Assembly (NCBI GenBank): GCA_945878355.1
Contig: CAMCTC010000028.1
Coordinates: 1 to 50,289, forward strand
DNA from: Bordetella parapertussis
Lineage (GTDB): Bacteria; Pseudomonadota; Gammaproteobacteria; Burkholderiales; Burkholderiaceae_C
Length of the DNA: 50,289 bases
Reading direction: 5' to 3'
Shown here: piece after piece, positions 24,812 to 33,616 of the stretch
How the letters are laid out: each line of letters starts with the position of its first letter
How positions within the stretch are numbered: position 1 is the first letter of the stretch
Notes under the pieces: generated by a model
Told to the model about the DNA's origin: nothing
Seen by the model: only the letters and a program-made list of their open reading frames with translations
Database searches by the model: none
Position numbers and translations under genes: made by a program

Positions 24812-27061
24812 TCAGAGGTCGGTGATCCGGGTTTCGTTCGGGTCGGTGTGCAGCGCGATCACCCGGCAGTCGCCGCACATCTTCAGCCGCTCGGCAGCCG
24901 CGCCCTGGAATGCCGAATGGCCTGCGAGCTTGCCTATCATCGCCTCGATCGCCATCAAGGTACCGAAGGGTTTGGCGCAGCGTATGCAAGCGTAAGGCGC
25001 GACCTCATGCAATACCCGAGCCGCCTTGCGCGCCTTGCCTTCGTCGGCCAGCCACAGCCTGGGATGCAGGCTGATCGCCGACTCGGGGCAGGTGGTGGCG
25101 CACAGACCGCATTGAACACAGTTCTTCTCGATGAAGCGCAGCTGAGGCCGCTCGGGGTTGTCGAGCAATGCGCTCTCGGGACAAGCGCCGACGCAGCTCA
25201 GGCACATCGTGCACTTGGCGGTGTCGACCCGCAGGCTGCCAAAGGGTGAACCGACCGCCGGCAACGCGATCGCCTCGACCGCAGCCTCGGCCTGGCTTGG
25301 CGCCTGGGTGAGCAAGTGGTCGATCGCGAGCTCTAGCGTGCCGCGCTTGTCGGCCTGCGCAGCGAAGCTGGCGGCCCTGGCCACCCCCTGGGCTGCGGGA
25401 GCGCGCAGCGCGGCGTCAAGCGCTTGCAGGTCGCGCGCGTCGCGCGCCTCGATCAGCTTGAAATGCTCGCCGCCGTAGCCCAGGCCTTGCAGCAAAGCCT
25501 CGGCCACAGCCATCTGCTCGGTCAAGGCCTGGCGGTACTCGGGCGCCTCCTCATCGGTCAGCAACAGCCAGACCTGGTTCGCGCCTTGGGCGATGGCCGC
25601 CAGCCACAGGTCCAGACCGACGCTCGCGGTGTGCCAGACAGCCACCGGCAGCACCCGGGCCGGCACACCGTGCAGGCCAAGCGCCTGGCTGCGCCGATCG
25701 CTGCGCGCCGCGCGGCCCAGATCGTCGATCAGCCGGCTGCCCGCCACCTGGCTGTGCAACAGCAGCGCAGCGCTGCGCCCACCAGCCTTGGCGTAGGCCG
25801 TGAGCATCGTGCGCAGACGCTTGCCTTGGTCGACCGTGCCGGGGTAGGCAAAGCTCATCGCCCCGCTGGGGCAGACCGTGCTGCAAGCGCCACAGCCCAC
25901 GCACAAGTGCGGCTCGACAACCACGCCGCCGCCTTGTGCCAGCGGACCGGCTGAGCCCGGTGCGCCAGGCATCGCGCCGCGACTCTTGCCGGTGAGCTTG
26001 CCTTTGAGAGAGGCGTCGCTGCGGATCGCGCGTGCCGAGCACACGTCGATGCAGGCGGTGCAGCCGATCTGCTGATTGCGGCTGTGCGCGCACAGGCTTT
26101 GCTTGTAGCTGAAGAAGCGCGGCTTGTCGAACTCGCCGCTGAGCTCGCGCAGCGCCAACACGGCCTTGACCAGCCGGTCCTGATCGGCACCGGCGTGAAA
26201 GTAACCTTGCGGCAGCTGGTGCTGGCTGAAAGCCGGCTGATCGCGCAGGTCTAACACCAGGTCGAAGCGCTCGTCGACGGTCTGAGGTTCGCGCTGGAAG
26301 TCGATGGCACCAGCGGACTCGCAGGCCCGCACGCAGTCGCGGTGGCTCTTGCATGCGCTCAGGTCGACCTGGTAGCTGAAGTCGATCGCGCCCTCGGGGC
26401 AGGCGTCGATGCAGGCATTGCAGCGGGTGCACAGGTCGAGGTCTATCGGGTTGCCCGACTGCCATTGCAGCTCGAAAGCGCCCAGCCAGCCGCTCAGCCG
26501 GGTCAATCGACCGCTGTGCACCGGGTGGCCATGGGTCTGGGCCAGCGCGCCACCGGGGCGGTCGATCAGCAGGCTGAGGTCGAGCTTGTCGGCCAGCATG
26601 GCTGCGGCGCGTTCGGCCGCGTCAGCGCCGCCAATCACCAGGCAGCGCCCGGCCGAGCGGTAGCTCACCGTGCCCACGGGCTCGGGGTCGGGCAGTTGGG
26701 CGGCTGCGATCAGCGCGGCCAGCTTAGGCGTCGCGGCCGCACCGTCGCGTGACCAGCCGCCGGTCTCGCGCAGGTTGACGAAGTGGATCGGCCGGACCTG
26801 GGTGCTCGCCGCGCCCTCGGTCTGGTCGTTGAGCTCGAGGAACAAACGGCTTTCCTGGGTGCAAGCCACCAGCAGCGGCTCAGCGAGCGCAGCGCTGTCC
26901 TGCGCGGCGCGCTGGAAGGCCTGCGCCTCACGCCGGCACAGCAGGCTCAGCGGCGTCTCAAGTCCTTCAGTGCTCGCGCCCGGCGTCTGGGCCAAGGCCT
27001 TGGCCAGGGCCGGGCGGTCGATCGTCATCGTGCGGTTGCAATCGCAGATCAAGGTCTTCAT
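24812..27061 (-). CDS. Polyferredoxin of the formate dehydrogenase accessory locus
   Basis: A 749-aa cytoplasmic iron-sulfur protein. Cysteine motifs in order are LICDCN (6 and 8), CTRCNACIDACP (211-222), CKSHRDCVRAC (237-247), GCTACIDVC (334-341), CVGCGACSTVCP (387-398), CTMCLSCVGACP and CVQCGLCATTCP near 625-660, then CIRC and CGDC close to the C-terminus. That is enough for about six [4Fe-4S] clusters and possibly one more from the terminal pairs. A region between clusters (about 410-600) has no cysteine motifs. In related bacteria it accompanies DUF3305, DUF3306 and TorD genes; it may supply electrons or sulfur for FdhA maturation. Its 5' end overlaps the DUF3306 gene by 95 bases. Confidence 0.88.
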   Translation of the reverse strand: MKTLICDCNRTMTIDRPALAKALAQTPGASTEGLETPLSLLCRREAQAFQRAAQDSAALAEPLLVACTQESRLFLELNDQTEGAASTQVRPIHFVNLRETGGWSRDGAAATPKLAALIAAAQLPDPEPVGTVSYRSAGRCLVIGGADAAERAAAMLADKLDLSLLIDRPGGALAQTHGHPVHSGRLTRLSGWLGAFELQWQSGNPIDLDLCTRCNACIDACPEGAIDFSYQVDLSACKSHRDCVRACESAGAIDFQREPQTVDERFDLVLDLRDQPAFSQHQLPQGYFHAGADQDRLVKAVLALRELSGEFDKPRFFSYKQSLCAHSRNQQIGCTACIDVCSARAIRSDASLKGKLTGKSRGAMPGAPGSAGPLAQGGGVVVEPHLCVGCGACSTVCPSGAMSFAYPGTVDQGKRLRTMLTAYAKAGGRSAALLLHSQVAGSRLIDDLGRAARSDRRSQALGLHGVPARVLPVAVWHTASVGLDLWLAAIAQGANQVWLLLTDEEAPEYRQALTEQMAVAEALLQGLGYGGEHFKLIEARDARDLQALDAALRAPAAQGVARAASFAAQADKRGTLELAIDHLLTQAPSQAEAAVEAIALPAVGSPFGSLRVDTAKCTMCLSCVGACPESALLDNPERPQLRFIEKNCVQCGLCATTCPESAISLHPRLWLADEGKARKAARVLHEVAPYACIRCAKPFGTLMAIEAMIGKLAGHSAFQGAAAERLKMCGDCRVIALHTDPNETRITDL

Positions 27062-27611
27062 CGGGTCGAGGCTGGGTTGTCAAACGAGGATCGGGGCCGG
27101 TGGACGGCGAAGGGTTGGCGCTGGGATCTTCTGGGTCCGGGTCGTCGCTGAACAAGCCCAGCGACTTCGACTGCGCCATTTGCCGCAACATGCCCGCGGG
27201 CAAGGGGTCGGGCCGGCCATAGTCGTCGATGTAGGTGTCAAGACCATCCATCAGGTTGAAGTGCGGGTCGGTGAACAACTTCTTCAGCGCCGCATTCTTG
27301 ACACCGGCATCGACACCGGGGGCGACAAAACGGGCGTAATCGGACTCGCGCGTCAGCGCTGCCACATCGGCCAAGGTCGGCGGTGGCGGGCTTGGTGCGG
27401 CGGGTGGTGCGGCGGATGGCGCGGTGGGTGGCGCGGCGGGCTCGACCTCGCCAGCTGCGAGCGCCGTCGGCGCCTGAGGGCGCTCAAGCGGCAACTCGGT
27501 GACAGACACGACAGCAGGCTCGGCCACCGCCTCGCCTCGGCGCAGCTTGCGGCGCGACCAGCGCGAGAGGAATCCGCCTTCGTCGTCCTGGTTTGGCATC
27601 GGCCCGCCCAT
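26967..27611 (-). CDS. DUF3306 family protein
   Basis: A 214-aa protein of unknown function regularly found in formate dehydrogenase loci. It starts with the family motif GGFLSRWSRRKLRRGE. A proline/alanine-rich linker follows (about 55-80), then the conserved core LTRESDYARFVAPGVD and LKKLFTDPHFNLMDGLDTYI with IDDYGRPDPLP. The start at 27611 overlaps the DUF3305 stop as TGATG; an ATG at 27599 is the alternative. The last 30 or so codons overlap the polyferredoxin gene in another frame and give a charged, low-complexity tail, so the natural C-terminus may vary. Confidence 0.88.
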   Translation of the reverse strand: MGGPMPNQDDEGGFLSRWSRRKLRRGEAVAEPAVVSVTELPLERPQAPTALAAGEVEPAAPPTAPSAAPPAAPSPPPPTLADVAALTRESDYARFVAPGVDAGVKNAALKKLFTDPHFNLMDGLDTYIDDYGRPDPLPAGMLRQMAQSKSLGLFSDDPDPEDPSANPSPSTGPDPRLTTQPRPDEDLDLRLQPHDDDRPPGPGQGLGPDAGREH

Positions 27612-28090
27612 CAGCGACGCTCAGGCGACTTGAACGACGCCGGCCGTCGGCGCTGTTTGACCTCGGGCTTGTAGTGCTCGTCGACAAAGGCCTGCAGCCA
27701 GGCGCAAACCTCGACGGGCAGCGGCAGGTTGTCGACCCGCTCCTGCGCGTCGAGCAAGCGGCCCGCCTCGTTGTACGACAGCGTCACGAGCTCGGGCCAG
27801 GCCCGCGACGTGTCGTCGTCATCGACCCGCCACATCACGAACCAGACCGGCGCGCCTGAACTCAGGTTGAGGTAATAGCCCTCGGCCTCGTCGCGGTGCA
27901 GCGTGACGGTCAGCCCCGGGTGCAGCAGTTGCGCAGTGCTGCCGTCGTCGCGCAAGGTGCGGGCTTGTTCGCCGAAAACCCCCTCGTCGCGCACGATTTC
28001 GACGATGTCGAAGGTCCAGTCCTGCCAGACATTGGGCTGCCGGTGGCGCTCGATCACCACGGCGACGGGAATAGAAGGACGTTGTGACAT
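27611..28090 (-). CDS. DUF3305 family protein
   Basis: A 159-aa protein of unknown function. Family blocks are IPVAVVIERHRQPNVWQDWT, HPGLTVTLHRDEAEGYYLNL and PVWFVMWRVDDDD, followed by VTLSYNEAGRLLDAQERVDN. It is the first gene of the leftward arm (DUF3305-DUF3306-polyferredoxin-TorD-mobA), divergent from the formate dehydrogenase structural genes. The consistent pairing with formate dehydrogenase implies a role in its maturation or membrane assembly; the sequence gives no catalytic motif. Confidence 0.88.
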   Translation of the reverse strand: MSQRPSIPVAVVIERHRQPNVWQDWTFDIVEIVRDEGVFGEQARTLRDDGSTAQLLHPGLTVTLHRDEAEGYYLNLSSGAPVWFVMWRVDDDDTSRAWPELVTLSYNEAGRLLDAQERVDNLPLPVEVCAWLQAFVDEHYKPEVKQRRRPASFKSPERR

Positions 28091-28352
28091 CGCAGCGCGA
28101 GTCTAGCCGCGACCGCAGGCTCCATGGACGCCTCAGGGTCTGCGCACCACACAACAAGGGTTTTCCCTCTGATTTTGAGCGAAAACCGAAAAAACACCGG
28201 GCGCGGTCAAGAATTCCGTCGCCTCGCCTTGAAAAAACCAGCCCCCGACATCACAAATTAGGCTATTTCTTGATTGCAATTCCGTAAAAAACGTTATTTA
28301 ATCAAACTGATATGCAAGCTCGTGCATGGGCTGGCACAACTGGAGTTCCCCA
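28091..28352. promoter_or_regulatory. Divergent promoter region of the formate dehydrogenase locus
   Basis: This region is distinctly AT-richer than its surroundings from about 28160 to 28315. A possible sigma-70 promoter for the rightward operon is TTGATT at 28270-28275 with TATTTA at 28295-28300, spacing 19. No clear FNR, ModE or sigma-54 site was recognised; the TGGCAC at about 28331 lacks a matching GC element downstream. A start for the leftward operon must lie in the same interval but was not pinpointed. Confidence 0.45.
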
Positions 28353-28559
28353 ATGAGCAAGACAGCCTCCACCCCCTTGTCACGGCGCCACTTGTTTGCC
28401 GGCGCCGGTACTGCAGGCGCGCTGGCTGCGGCTGCGGCGGTGCTGCCACTGCAGCGTGAGGCCGCGCCTGTGGCGGCAGTCAAGCCCGCACCAGAAGCCG
28501 GCGGGGGTTACCAGCTCACCGCCCATGTACAGCGCTACTACCAGACCGCCAAGGTCTGA
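28353..28559 (+). CDS. Formate dehydrogenase-region small Tat-signal protein
   Basis: A 68-aa peptide consisting almost entirely of a twin-arginine signal: SRRHLFAGAGTAGALAAAAA, then a short tail ending in YQLTAHVQRYYQTAKV. It matches the known small family found directly upstream of formate dehydrogenase alpha subunits (formate_TAT). GGAG precedes the ATG by eight bases. The role is unknown; it may travel with FdhA or act as a Tat-dependent assembly factor. It lies 15 bases before fdhA and is surely co-transcribed. Confidence 0.9.
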   Translation: MSKTASTPLSRRHLFAGAGTAGALAAAAAVLPLQREAAPVAAVKPAPEAGGGYQLTAHVQRYYQTAKV

Positions 28560-28574
28560 AGCCGGAGGCCCACC

Positions 28575-31568
28575 ATGTTGCTGACCCGCAGATCAAACCC
28601 CGCATCCACCGCTGGACCTAACCCATCCGGCTTGGTCGCCAGCCTGTCGCGCGGTGTGTCGCGCGCGATACCCACCATGGACAGACGCGTCTTCCTGCGC
28701 CGATCAGGTCTGGGCGTGGGCGCAGGCATCGCCGCCTCGCAGCTGCTGCTGGTCAAGAAAGTGCAAGCCGCTGACGCCGCCAAACCGGCCGATGGCGCGG
28801 CCAAGAAAGTCGAAGTCAGGCGCACCGTCTGCGGCCACTGCTCGGTGGGTTGCGCGGTCGACGCGGTGGTCGAGAACGGCGTCTGGGTGCGCCAGGAGCC
28901 GGTGTTCGACTCGCCGATCAACCTGGGCGCGCATTGCGCCAAGGGCGCGGCACTGCGCGAGCACGGCCACGGCGAGTACCGGCTGAAATACCCGATGAAG
29001 CTGGTCGGCGGCAAGTACGAGCGCATCTCCTGGGACCAGGCCTTGAACGAAATCAGCGCCAAGATGCTCGAACTGCGCAAGCAGAGCGGCCCGGATTCGG
29101 TCTTCGTCGTGGGTTCGAGCAAGCACAACAACGAGCAGGCCTACTTGCTGCGCAAGTGGATGAGCTTCTGGGGCAGCAACAACACCGACCACCAGGCACG
29201 CATCTGCCACTCCACCACGGTGGCAGGCGTGGCCAACACCTGGGGGTATGGCGCGATGACCAACTCCTACAACGACATGCAGAACTCGAAAGCTGCGATG
29301 TACATCGGCAGCAATGCGGCCGAAGCGCATCCGGTGTCGATGCTGCACATGCTGCACGCCAAGGAAAACGGCTGCAAGATGATCGTGGTCGACCCGCGCT
29401 TTACCCGCACCGCAGCGAAAGCCGACGACTACGTTCGCATCCGCTCGGGGTCCGACATTCCGTTCCTGTTCGGTGTGATGCACCACATCTTCAAGAACGG
29501 CTGGGAGGACAAGAAGTACATCGCTGACCGCGTCTACGGCATGGACAAGGTGCGCGAAGAGTGCCTGAGCAAGTGGACGCCGGACAAGGTCGAAGAGGCC
29601 TGCGGCGTCGATGAAGCGACCTGCTACAAGGTCGCCAAGACCATGTCCGAGAACCGTCCCAGCACCATCGTCTGGTGCATGGGCCAGACCCAGCACAGCA
29701 TCGGCAACGCGATCGTGCGCGCTTCCTGCCTGCTGCAGCTCGCGCTGGGCAATGTCGGCAAGAGCGGCGGCGGCACCAACATCTTCCGCGGCCACGACAA
29801 CGTCCAGGGCGCGACCGACGTCGGCCCGAACCCCGACAGCCTGCCCGGCTATTACGGCCTGCTCGAAGGCTCGTGGAAGCATTTCGCCAAAGCCTGGGGC
29901 GTCGATTTCGAGTGGATCAAGAAGCAGTACGCGCCCGGCATGATGGGCAAGCCGGGCATGACGGTGTCGCGCTGGATCGACGGTGTACTCGAGAAAAACG
30001 AGTTGATCGACCAGGAAAGCAACCTGCGCGGGCTGTTCTTCTGGGGCCATGCGCCGAACTCGCAGAGCCGCGGCCTCGAGATGAAGAAGGCGATGGACAA
30101 GCTCGACCTGCTGGTCGTGATCGACCCCTTCCCGTCGGCTACCGCAGCGATGGCGGCGATGCCCCCGGTCACCGGCAAAGCCGAAGACCAGAATCCGAAC
30201 CGCGCCGTCTACCTGCTGCCCGCAGCCACGCAGTTTGAGACCAGCGGGTCGGTCACCGCATCGAACCGGTCGATCCAGTGGCGTGAGAAGGTGATCGAGC
30301 CGCTGTGGGAGTCGCGTACCGACCACATGATCATGTTCCAGCTGGCCCAGAAACTGGGCTTCGACAAGGAACTGGTCAAGAACTACAAGATGGTGCCGGC
30401 CAAGGCCGGGATGCTCGAGCCCGAGCCCGAGTCGATCCTGCGCGAGATCAACCGCAGCGTCTGGACGATTGGCTACACCGGCCAGAGCCCGGAGCGGCTC
30501 AAGGCCCACATGCGCAACATGAACGTCTTCGACGTCAAGACGCTCAAGGCCAAGGGCGGCATCGACAAGGAGACCGGTTACTCGCTGGATGGTGACTACT
30601 TCGGCCTGCCCTGGCCTTGCTGGGGAACGCCCGAGCTCAAACACCCCGGATCGCCCAACCTCTACGACACCAGCAAGCATGTGATGGACGGCGGCGGTAA
30701 CTTCCGCGCCAACTTCGGTGTCGAGCGCGAAGGCGTGTCGCTGCTGGCCGGCGATGGCTCGCACTCACTGGGCGCTGACCTGACCACTGGCTACCCTGAG
30801 TTCGACCACCGGCTGCTCAAGAAGCTCGGCTGGTGGGGCGACCTGACCGAGGCCGAGCAAAAAGCCGCCGAGGGCAAAAACTGGAAGACCGATTCGTCAG
30901 GCGGCATCATCCGCGTGGTGATGAAGCTGCACGGCTGCCACCCCTTCGGCAACGCCAAGGCCCGCGCATTGGTCTGGAACTTCCCCGACCCGATCCCGCA
31001 ACACCGCGAGCCGCTCTACAGCACCCGCCCTGACCTGGTCGCCAAGTACCCAACGCACGACGACAAGAAGGCCTTCTGGCGGCTGCCCACGCTGTTCAAG
31101 AGCGTGCAGGACAAGAACAAGGACATCGGCAAGACCTTCCCGCTGATCATGACCAGTGGTCGACTGGTCGAGTACGAAGGTGGCGGCGAGGAAACGCGAT
31201 CCAACCCCTGGCTGGCCGAACTGCAGCAGGAGATGTTCGTCGAGATCAACCCCAAGGCTGCCAACGACCGCGGCATCCGCAACGGCGACGACGTCTGGGT
31301 CAAGACCCCGACGATGCGCGACCTGCCCAGTTTCAAAGGCATCAAGGTCAAAGCCCAGGTGACCGAGCGGGTCAATGCCGAGACCGTGTTCCTGCCCTTC
31401 CACTTCTCAGGTCGCTGGGGCGGGCTGGATCTGGCGGCCTACTACCCCAACGGGGCGATGCCGGTGATCCGCGGCGAGGCCGTCAACACCGCCACCACCT
31501 ACGGTTATGACAGCGTGACGATGATGCAAGAGACGAAAACCACCGTCTGCCAGATCGAACTCGCCTAG
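28575..31568 (+). CDS. fdhA: Formate dehydrogenase alpha subunit, molybdopterin-containing
   Basis: Catalytic subunit (997 aa) that oxidises formate to CO2 in the periplasm. A Tat motif DRRVFLRRSGLG lies at 36-47 behind a 34-residue leader; the start at 28575 is kept because GGAGG precedes it and this leader is usual in the family. The proximal [4Fe-4S] ligands are Cys86, Cys89, Cys93 and Cys121. The molybdenum ligand is Cys211, followed by His212 (RICHSTTVAG), so it is a cysteine rather than selenocysteine enzyme. Molybdopterin-binding blocks such as GNVGKSGGGTNIFRGHDNVQ and the C-terminal MTSGRLVEYEGGGEETRSNP are present. It pairs with FdhB and the cytochrome b subunit. Confidence 0.97.
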   Translation: MLLTRRSNPASTAGPNPSGLVASLSRGVSRAIPTMDRRVFLRRSGLGVGAGIAASQLLLVKKVQAADAAKPADGAAKKVEVRRTVCGHCSVGCAVDAVVENGVWVRQEPVFDSPINLGAHCAKGAALREHGHGEYRLKYPMKLVGGKYERISWDQALNEISAKMLELRKQSGPDSVFVVGSSKHNNEQAYLLRKWMSFWGSNNTDHQARICHSTTVAGVANTWGYGAMTNSYNDMQNSKAAMYIGSNAAEAHPVSMLHMLHAKENGCKMIVVDPRFTRTAAKADDYVRIRSGSDIPFLFGVMHHIFKNGWEDKKYIADRVYGMDKVREECLSKWTPDKVEEACGVDEATCYKVAKTMSENRPSTIVWCMGQTQHSIGNAIVRASCLLQLALGNVGKSGGGTNIFRGHDNVQGATDVGPNPDSLPGYYGLLEGSWKHFAKAWGVDFEWIKKQYAPGMMGKPGMTVSRWIDGVLEKNELIDQESNLRGLFFWGHAPNSQSRGLEMKKAMDKLDLLVVIDPFPSATAAMAAMPPVTGKAEDQNPNRAVYLLPAATQFETSGSVTASNRSIQWREKVIEPLWESRTDHMIMFQLAQKLGFDKELVKNYKMVPAKAGMLEPEPESILREINRSVWTIGYTGQSPERLKAHMRNMNVFDVKTLKAKGGIDKETGYSLDGDYFGLPWPCWGTPELKHPGSPNLYDTSKHVMDGGGNFRANFGVEREGVSLLAGDGSHSLGADLTTGYPEFDHRLLKKLGWWGDLTEAEQKAAEGKNWKTDSSGGIIRVVMKLHGCHPFGNAKARALVWNFPDPIPQHREPLYSTRPDLVAKYPTHDDKKAFWRLPTLFKSVQDKNKDIGKTFPLIMTSGRLVEYEGGGEETRSNPWLAELQQEMFVEINPKAANDRGIRNGDDVWVKTPTMRDLPSFKGIKVKAQVTERVNAETVFLPFHFSGRWGGLDLAAYYPNGAMPVIRGEAVNTATTYGYDSVTMMQETKTTVCQIELA

Positions 31569-31581
31569 AAGGAGACCCTCC

Positions 31582-32202
31582 ATGGCCCGCATGAAATTCA
31601 TCTGCGACTCCGAGCGCTGCATCGAGTGCAACGGTTGCGTCACCGCCTGCAAGGCAGAACACGACGTCCCTTGGGGTGTGAACCGCCGGCGTGTCGTCAC
31701 CCTCAATGACGGCGTGCCCGGCGAGAAAAGCATCTCGGTGGCCTGCATGCACTGCAGCGACGCACCCTGCATGGCGGTGTGCCCGGTCGACTGCTTCTAC
31801 CGCACCGACGAAGGCGTGGTGCTGCACGACAAGGACATCTGCATAGGTTGTGGCTACTGCAGCTATGCCTGCCCGTTCGGCGCACCGCAGTTCCCGACCA
31901 ACGGTGCATTCGGCCTGCGCGGCAAGATGGACAAATGCACCTTCTGCGCCGGCGGCCCCGAGGCCAACGGCAGCGACGCCGAGTACGAGAAGTACGGCCG
32001 CAACCGACTGGCCGAAGGCAAGCTGCCGGCCTGCGCCGAGATGTGCTCGACCAAGGCCTTGCTGGGCGGCGACGGCGACGTGGTCGCCGACATCTTCCGC
32101 AACCGGGTGCTCACGCGAGGCAAGGGCAGCGAAGTCTGGGGCTGGGGCACAGCCTACGGCAAGCCGGGCGGCAGCGTCCAAAGCCCTGCGACCAAATCAT
32201 GA
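31582..32202 (+). CDS. fdhB: Formate dehydrogenase beta (iron-sulfur) subunit
   Basis: A 206-aa electron-transfer subunit with four [4Fe-4S] motifs: CIECNGCVTACK near the N-terminus, CMHCSDAPCMAVCP, CIGCGYCSYACP and a split C-terminal set (KCTFC ... CAEMC). It passes electrons from FdhA to the membrane cytochrome. No signal peptide is present, consistent with export as a complex with the Tat-targeted alpha subunit. AAGGAG lies nine bases before the ATG. The stop overlaps the lipoprotein start as ATGA. Confidence 0.96.
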   Translation: MARMKFICDSERCIECNGCVTACKAEHDVPWGVNRRRVVTLNDGVPGEKSISVACMHCSDAPCMAVCPVDCFYRTDEGVVLHDKDICIGCGYCSYACPFGAPQFPTNGAFGLRGKMDKCTFCAGGPEANGSDAEYEKYGRNRLAEGKLPACAEMCSTKALLGGDGDVVADIFRNRVLTRGKGSEVWGWGTAYGKPGGSVQSPATKS

Positions 32203-32432
32203 AGACCGCCTACACCCTCGCGCTGGCGGCCGCCGCGCTGCTGCTAGGCGCATGCGCCGAGAAAGTTCAGACCGCAGCCACGCTGAAGTCCGACGACAAG
32301 CCCTGGGCGGGGGCGCGCGCTGACTTCGTCGCCCAAGGCTGGCAGGTCGGCGACAAGACCAGCTGGGAGCAGCAACTGCGCAAGCGCTCGCAGGGCCAGA
32401 ACGAGTATTCCCGCACGCCGATCACGCCTTGA
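32199..32432 (+). CDS. Small lipoprotein in the formate dehydrogenase operon
   Basis: A 77-aa protein with a lipoprotein signal: MKTAYTLALAAAALLLGACA, where the lipobox LGAC predicts lipidation at the cysteine. The mature part contains KPWAGARADFVAQGWQVGDK and ends RTPITP. The function is unknown. It overlaps the fdhB stop and sits 25 bases before the cytochrome subunit gene, so it is co-expressed with the enzyme and may help dock the periplasmic complex on the membrane. Confidence 0.8.
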   Translation: MKTAYTLALAAAALLLGACAEKVQTAATLKSDDKPWAGARADFVAQGWQVGDKTSWEQQLRKRSQGQNEYSRTPITP

Positions 32433-32457
32433 CAGCGCCAACGGCCCAGGAGTGGAC

Positions 32458-33585
32458 ATGCAAAAACTGATGCATCAATGGCTGACCAGGCTTGTGCTGG
32501 CCACCGCCATCACCGCCGTCGCGGGGCCGGTGCTGGCCCAGTCCGGCGCGGAGCCCAAAGCGCCGCCCGCAGGCTATGTCGCAGCGCCAGAATCCAAGCC
32601 CGCCGACACCAACGCCGAGCGCGCCAAGAGCCAGCCCGGCAACAACGCGCCGATGTGGCGTGCGGCGCGAGACTCCGGCGGCACGCCGGGTATCTCGAAC
32701 CTGCCCGGGGCTGAACAAGGGGTGCTGATCCAGCCCATGGTCCAGTACCCCGGTGTTCGCCTGAACAACGCAGGCGAAGCCTGGCGCCAGGTGCGCAACC
32801 AGTGGATCATTCCCTACGGTGGCTCGTTGATCCTGATCGCGCTGTTAACACTGGCACTATTTTATTGGCGCCGCGGCCCGCTCGGCGGCCATGGCGTCGA
32901 CACCGGCCGGGTGATCGAGCGCTTCACGCCCTTCGAGCGTGCGACCCATTGGTCCAACGCGATCGCCTTCGTGACGCTGGCGGTGTCAGGTCTGGTGATG
33001 TCATTCGGCAAGTTCTTGCTGCTGCCAGTGCTCGGCGGCACGCTGTTCGGAGCCTTGACCTATGCGCTCAAGACCGCGCACAACTTTGCCGGCCCTTTGT
33101 TTGCGGTGTCGCTGTTGCTGATGCTGATCACCTTCGTCAAGGACAACTTGCCGAGCAAGGATGATCTGGCCTGGATGATGCGGCTCGGCGGCATGTTCGG
33201 CGGCCAGGAGGTCGCTTCACACCGTTTCAACGCCGGCGAGAAAGTGGTCTTCTGGCTAGGCATGCTGGTGCTGGGCGGCTTGGTGGTGGCCTCGGGTCTG
33301 GTGCTCGACAAGCTGATCCCCGGCATGGCCTACCTGCGCCCTGACATGCAGATCGCCCAGATGGTGCATTCGGCGGCAGCAATGGTGATGCTGGCGATGT
33401 TCGCAGGCCACATCTACATGGGCACGATAGGCATGAAAGGCGCATACAAGGCCATGCGTACCGGCTATGTCGATGAGGCCTGGGCCAAGGAGCACCACGA
33501 ACTGTGGTTCGACGACGTCAAGGCTGGCAAGATACCAGCCCAGCGCTCGCAAGAACCGGCGCCGCTGGCCGCGCCCCAAGCCTGA
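32458..33585 (+). CDS. fdhC: Formate dehydrogenase gamma subunit, cytochrome b556
   Basis: Membrane subunit (375 aa) that takes electrons to the quinone pool. A signal peptide ends near VLAQS. A periplasmic segment of about 90 residues and then the cytochrome b domain with four hydrophobic helices follow. Probable haem-ligand histidines lie in RATHWSNAIAF, ALKTAHNFAGPLF and in MVHSAAAMVMLAMFAGHIYM; the C-terminal RTGYVDEAWAKEHHELW is typical of the family. The ATG at 32458 is preferred over an in-frame GTG at 32452 because AGGAG is five bases upstream. Confidence 0.95.
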   Translation: MQKLMHQWLTRLVLATAITAVAGPVLAQSGAEPKAPPAGYVAAPESKPADTNAERAKSQPGNNAPMWRAARDSGGTPGISNLPGAEQGVLIQPMVQYPGVRLNNAGEAWRQVRNQWIIPYGGSLILIALLTLALFYWRRGPLGGHGVDTGRVIERFTPFERATHWSNAIAFVTLAVSGLVMSFGKFLLLPVLGGTLFGALTYALKTAHNFAGPLFAVSLLLMLITFVKDNLPSKDDLAWMMRLGGMFGGQEVASHRFNAGEKVVFWLGMLVLGGLVVASGLVLDKLIPGMAYLRPDMQIAQMVHSAAAMVMLAMFAGHIYMGTIGMKGAYKAMRTGYVDEAWAKEHHELWFDDVKAGKIPAQRSQEPAPLAAPQA

Positions 33586-33616
33586 CCGACCCCGACCAAC
33601 CGATGCTGGAGACTCC

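Noticed and set aside
28325..28345. Sigma-54 promoter before the small Tat gene
   Set aside because: A TGGCAC element is present, but the GC of the -12 element is missing at the required distance.
28704..30764. A 686-codon open frame on the minus strand across fdhA
   Set aside because: It is fully antisense to fdhA, whose cofactor ligands are all intact, and its composition (His/Arg/Ala-rich, no domain) is typical of a GC-rich shadow frame.
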